DNA of 34,783 nt, taken from the NCBI GenBank assembly GCA_009602735.1, contig WELA01003463.1, positions 160,838 through 195,620 on the forward strand. Reading direction: 5' to 3'. Shown here piece by piece: positions 30,762 through 34,783 of this stretch. The DNA is from Mesotaenium endlicherianum. Its lineage: Eukaryota; Streptophyta; Zygnematophyceae; Zygnematales; Mesotaeniaceae. Within the stretch, counting starts at the first letter, position 1. Each line of letters starts with the position of its first letter. The position numbers and the translations under genes are program-made. Under the pieces are notes generated by a model. The model saw only the letters and a list, made by a program, of their open reading frames with translations, made no database searches and had not been told where the DNA came from.

Positions 30762-33700
30762 NCCTCCTCCAGCGTGCACGCCTCTCTCAGGAGCTTGCTC
30801 TCCCTCCTGGAGGCCCTCCCATTAAACTCCACAGCCAAGGGAGCCGACAAGGCCTCAGAGAAAGCCAGCCTCTGAAAAATGTCTGCAAGCTGTCGTATGC
30901 ACAAGGAAGTCTGCGAAACGAGTGAGGGAGAGCGGGCGTGCATACTAGGGGGTGCTTGTCTGCAGGCACTCTTATTCTCTCGGAACTCCCTTCATCCCGA
31001 AGCTACTAATATGAGACGACCATGCGAGCATGCGGGCGAGCGAGCGAGCCAACAAGTGTGCGTGCTAGGGTGGCTGGACTACGGGCCCGACTCCCATGAG
31101 ATATATGACCCGAGAACGGCAAGGCAAGCGAGTGAGTAAACGAGCGTGCTTGCATGCGTGCCTGTGTGCAGACTGGGCAAGCTTGTCCGCGGGTGTATAG
31201 ATAAACCTGACCCTATAACCTCCACTGCCAGGCGAGCGAGAGATGGACCGAGAGAGCGTGTGGGGGCGCGCATAGCACGTGCACTGAGGGTGCTTGTCCA
31301 CTCCATAGCCCTCTACTGGAAGTCGAGCGGGGGAGCCAGCGAGCGTGGGACTGAGAGAGCGCGCAAGAGTGAGTGCGCGGGTGCCTCCACTGGGGTTGCT
31401 TGTCCCCTCTACAACAAGCCAAGCAAATGAGCAAGCGAGCCAGCATGCGTGCGTGCGTGCGTGCGTGCGGGAGCATGCGCACTCGCATATGGAGGGGGTT
31501 TGTCTATGAAGTTGAAATCCGGAATGTTGCGAGCAAGGAAGGAAGCGTGCGGAAGCATGCGCACGCGTGTGCGGGTGTGCGTGCTCACTCACTGGGGGGG
31601 CTTGTCCATGAAGTCAAAGGCGGGGATGTCGCGGATGCCCAGCGCCGTGAGCTGCAGCACCACGCTCGCCAGGTTGCACCGCCGGATCTCCGGCACCGTC
31701 GCGTCCGCCAGCGCGTCAAACCCGCCCTCCGTGTACAGCCGGTAGCACTTCCCCGGGGCCTCCCTGCCTGCGCGCCCGCTGCCAGAAGAGAGAGAGAGAG
31801 GAGGCGGGGTGAGGAAGAAGATTACCAAAGGATCAAAAAGAGCAGAAGAGGGGGTTAGGAAAACGAGAGGCGAAGGGTTGAGCGCTTGGCCTGCTGACTT
31901 GGCAAACGTGGCGGGAGCCAAGTGGCGACACCATGTGTGTTTGCTCCGCACATGTGATTCTTGTCGATGTAGAGAAGGCCTCAAGATGACCTGTAGCCCC
32001 AAATAACTTCATTCAAAAAACTGAGATGAAAATCTTAAAAGCCGACCCCTAGAGCTGGAGCTGGAGCAAGCGCCAATGCTGTGGCACTTTAGTACGTCTT
32101 GTAAGTCCACGTTATTGATGAGTCCAAAATTGGGTTTTGAAGGATACTCAGTTTCAGAAGTGGAAAATTGGGAGCCATGGGGAGGGGCGCAGTTAATCCG
32201 ACGGCAAGTAGTGGAACAAGTAAAGTGTGTTGGCCCCTAACCCTGAACCCCAAACCCTACACGTCGCACTTCAAACCTACGCTCTACTGAGATCATACAC
32301 AGAGCAGGAAGCCACCCGCCTGCTTTCACGCACACACACGCTCCTCGATGAATCTCCCACGTGCCTACACCTCATGGCAAACAGGTGCCCCGAATTCCCA
32401 AACTGCTTGGAAGCTCGATCTTTGCATCTCCTGCACGTGCTCTCTACTGCACACAAGCTCCATCCATTGAATACAAACCTGAACTTATCTAGCAACCTTC
32501 TATACACATACACATCTGTGGCTACGGGCTTACGTACCCACACACGCACGCACAAGCATTTACAATCTTTAAGCACTCATATACAGACATACATACATGT
32601 ACGCACATGCATGAATGAATGACCCACGTATACTCCACCTGCGCATGCCAGTCAAGGCCAACCTGCTCAACAGCACATGCATATCTCCCACCAACCCATT
32701 CCCCAACACTCGTACAAAGTCCGCAAGCATGAGACGCGAGAAGCACAGCACGCTCGCACGCACGCGCGCACCTGCGCTGGCGAGCCTGCGCCTTGGAGAT
32801 GGGCACGACGGCCAGAGACTCCACGCCGATCTTGGCGTTGAACGCGCGCGCCTTCACCAGCCCCGGGTCCACCACGTAGCGGATGCCTGGAATCGTGACA
32901 GATGTCTCCGCAATGTTGGTCGCCAGGATGACCTGCCAGGTGTCCGGCCGCACGCGAAGGCGAGCGTCGCCCACGTCGCAAACGCTCATCTGTCAGCGAT
33001 GAATTGGCGGAGGAGGCCACGCAGACATGCAGAGGCAAAAGCACACAGTGAAAACTGCACACAGTGCACACTGCACACGCTTTTGCAGAAAACAAACGGA
33101 CACCAGCGGAGGGACGCGCAACACGCGCAGCAAACAAACACACGTCAACCACAGATGACACACGAGAGTGCAAATGCGTGCTGGTGCCTTGATCAGGCAA
33201 GCATGCACGCGACCATCGTGCGGGGGCAGCTTGCCAAATAGCGGCGCGCGACCGGCAGCCGCTGACCCTGAAGGGTCCGGATGCGGACACAGAGAGGGTG
33301 AAAGACGCCCATCCCGATCAGGCACGGCCATTGCGCGTGCACTCAGTGGCACCACCTGGCACGAGGCCTGGCAGGCCGGCCGGGGGGCCGGCGCCAAAGG
33401 GCGGTCGGACTGGGGGGGAGTGCATGCAATGTCTGGAACAATCGGCTGGTTTTCCTGAAATATACCTCGTAGTGTAGATTGAGCAGTCCTGCCAAATTAT
33501 GGGAAAAGCCACTTCTCCCAAGTGTATGAAAACAGCTACTGAGAAACAGGTGCCTGCAGCCCCCAGTCTGCAGTCTGCAGTCTGTGGTCTGCGGGGCAGT
33601 CTAGCTGCCGCGCCCAGCGGCGGCGAAGCGGGCAGGTGAGGGCAACCAATGGCAGGTTGAGCCCATACAAGGGACACATACATAAGATAGAGAAGGGTTG

Positions 33701-34783
33701 GTGATCATGAACACTCTTAACACACCTCTTCTCACTAAACTTTTGCCCCTGCTCCTCTCCAGCGTTTATTGCATCCCTCTCATCACACAGACACGCACGC
33801 ACACACGCACGCACACACGCACACATACACGTGTCTTCGCGCAAAGCAACGGCGCATCGCTAAGTCCTCCCAACACACCTTCCGAGACCCGGGGGGGGCG
33901 GGCTTGAACACGCGCAGCTGCTGCTCGCTCGGCAGGGCGGCGTAGATGGGCGCCACGGCCAGCGACAGGACGCCACGTGGCAGGCTCGCAGCCCTCTCCT
34001 GCAGCAGGCGCTCCAGGGCCTCAATCTCCTCCTGCCCCGTCAGAAACACCAGCACGTCCCCGGGCTCCTCCTCCACGTGGATCTGATCCGCACAGACGGC
34101 AGACGACAGGGCCAAGTGAGAACGGGACCCTGCAGGCGCGGAGCCATATGACTCGAGAGAGACTCTTTCCGGAGCTACCCCTCGACCTCCTCGACCTCCT
34201 CGACCTTCAGCGGTTGATAAATTTCGGCTTGGTGGTTGGGATCCTGATACCCGAGATGTGCGGGCAGCAGCCAATGACTAAGATCATCGTATGAAAGGGT
34301 CTGCACAAGACTGCTTCGCCCCACGCCCTCGCTTGCTCGCTCTCGTCCTCACTCTCCCTTGCCCTCTGACCCTCGCGCGCCCGCACTCCCTCCCTCTCTC
34401 CCTCTCTCGCCCTCACCCTTGTCCAACTCGCCCTCCCTCCCTCCCCCCTCCTTTTTCGAAACTCAGGGTCCGTCAGGCGGATAGACGGACGAGGGTGCCC
34501 CAAGCTGGCGCAGCTAGCCTGGCGCGCCAGGCTGGCGTGCAGGTGCTGACCTGGAGCACGGTGGTGAGGGCGGCGTCCAAGTAGTCGGCCTCAGGCGCGC
34601 GCGTGTAATACACCTCCACCGGGTACTGCCGCCCCCGCACGTACACCGCCGCCGCCCCCTCAAAGTACTGACAGAAGCGCTCCACATCCAGCGTGGCCGA
34701 CATCACCACCAATTTCAGCGGCGCCAGCCCCGTCGAATCCTCCCCGCCCCCTCCCCCTCCCCCTCCCCCCGGACCGGTGCCAT
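28117..34783 (-). CDS. DEAH-box ATP-dependent RNA helicase, C-terminal 8 exons (5' end outside window)
   Basis: An RNA helicase acting in pre-mRNA splicing or ribosome maturation by family membership; the sequence looks closest to the DEAH10/DHX33-like group (inference). Exons, 5' to 3': 34783(partial)-34551, 34082-33879, 32932-32772, 31778-31593, 30310-30079, 29597-29281, 28735-28601, 28345-28117. All are GT-AG and in phase. Order of parts: a Gly run, motif III ([12 protein letters not shown]), FLTGQEEIE, motif V ([20 protein letters not shown]), motif VI (QRSGRAGR, with Ser where Ala is usual), the winged-helix and ratchet region ([52 protein letters not shown]) and the OB-fold end ([27 protein letters not shown]). 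A Gly/Ser/Lys-rich insert of about 50 residues sits between [10 protein letters not shown] and WCRTNF. Motifs I and II lie beyond the right edge. It converges on DPE1. Confidence 0.93.
28346..28362 (-). repeat. (TG)n at the acceptor of the last helicase exon
   Basis: On the sense (-) strand, ttgtgtgtgtgtgcacag immediately precedes the exon. Confidence 0.8.
29861..29980. repeat. (AT)n-rich palindromic tract in a helicase intron
   Basis: About 120 bp of TA/AT repeats interrupted by ca, ga and gt, largely self-complementary, inside the intron 29598-30078. Confidence 0.9.
30671..30762. repeat. 91-nt C homopolymer followed by N
   Basis: An uninterrupted C run (30671-30761) with a single N at 30762, in helicase intron 30311-31592. 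On the transcribed helicase RNA it would be poly-G. Length is probably unreliable. Confidence 0.85.
30930..31640 (-). repeat. Degenerate array of about 100-113 bp units running into a helicase exon
   Basis: The motif cttgtc with similar flanks recurs at 30955, 31182, 31293, 31399, 31499 (as tttgtc) and 31601, with a fainter copy near 31070. The last copy lies in the 3' end of the exon 31593-31778. A GCGT microsatellite is embedded at 31446-31468. Confidence 0.65.
32233..32262 (+). repeat. Second telomere-like motif
   Basis: cccctaaccctgaacccc followed by aaaccctac, within helicase intron 31779-32771; degenerate plant-type telomere units. Confidence 0.4.

Noticed and set aside
30373..30943. 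Proline-rich or glycine-rich proteins over the C homopolymer
   Set aside because: They are translations of a homopolymer inside a helicase intron.
31441..31470. CRISPR-like array
   Set aside because: The GCGT repeats and about 100-bp units are microsatellite and degenerate tandem repeats in a eukaryotic intron, without the spacer pattern or cas genes.

Overview
This window is nuclear DNA of a photosynthetic eukaryote of the green lineage, most plausibly a streptophyte (charophyte) alga or early land plant. That placement is an inference from four things: an intron-rich gene for a plastid-type 4-alpha-glucanotransferase with a transit peptide, a plant-like DEAH-box helicase, chromodomain-carrying Ty3/gypsy elements, and plant-type telomere-like motifs. 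Introns are GT-AG, G/T-rich and loaded with microsatellites.

Layout: (1) 1-4371, the 3' part of a Ty3/gypsy chromovirus: integrase plus chromodomain, an unusual extra ORF (1890-3569) downstream of pol, and a probable LTR from 3656. (2) About 4780-8624, a second, decayed and 5'-truncated chromovirus with a well-delimited 923-bp 3' LTR (7702-8624). (3) 9044-9970, a decayed partial copy of a DEAH helicase gene on the + strand. (4) 12174-22560, a complete 16-exon DPE1 gene on the + strand. All exons join in frame (642 codons with stop), and the 554-base assembly gap falls inside intron 8. (5) 23372-26203, two tentative spliced genes of unknown function, one on each strand, meeting tail to tail. 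(6) 26204-28116, unassigned sequence. (7) 28117-34783, a DEAH-box RNA helicase on the - strand: eight exons from motif III to the stop codon, with the 5' part beyond the window.

Most unusual structure: in several introns the sequence at an exon edge is echoed as a tandem or degenerate array of about 100 bp or less. The clearest cases are the helicase array at 30.93-31.64 kb, which carries an in-frame ghost of the neighbouring exon end, and a 98-bp triplication ending at the acceptor of a 32-bp DPE1 microexon. Weaker cases are DPE1 introns 3 and 6. This suggests intron growth by repeated duplication of splice-junction segments. The helicase fragment at 9 kb and the helicase gene at 28-35 kb form inverted paralogous segments on either side of DPE1. 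The two chromodomain elements, the long UG and CUG tracts in introns and the C/G homopolymers make this a repeat-rich, fast-changing region around two conserved housekeeping genes.
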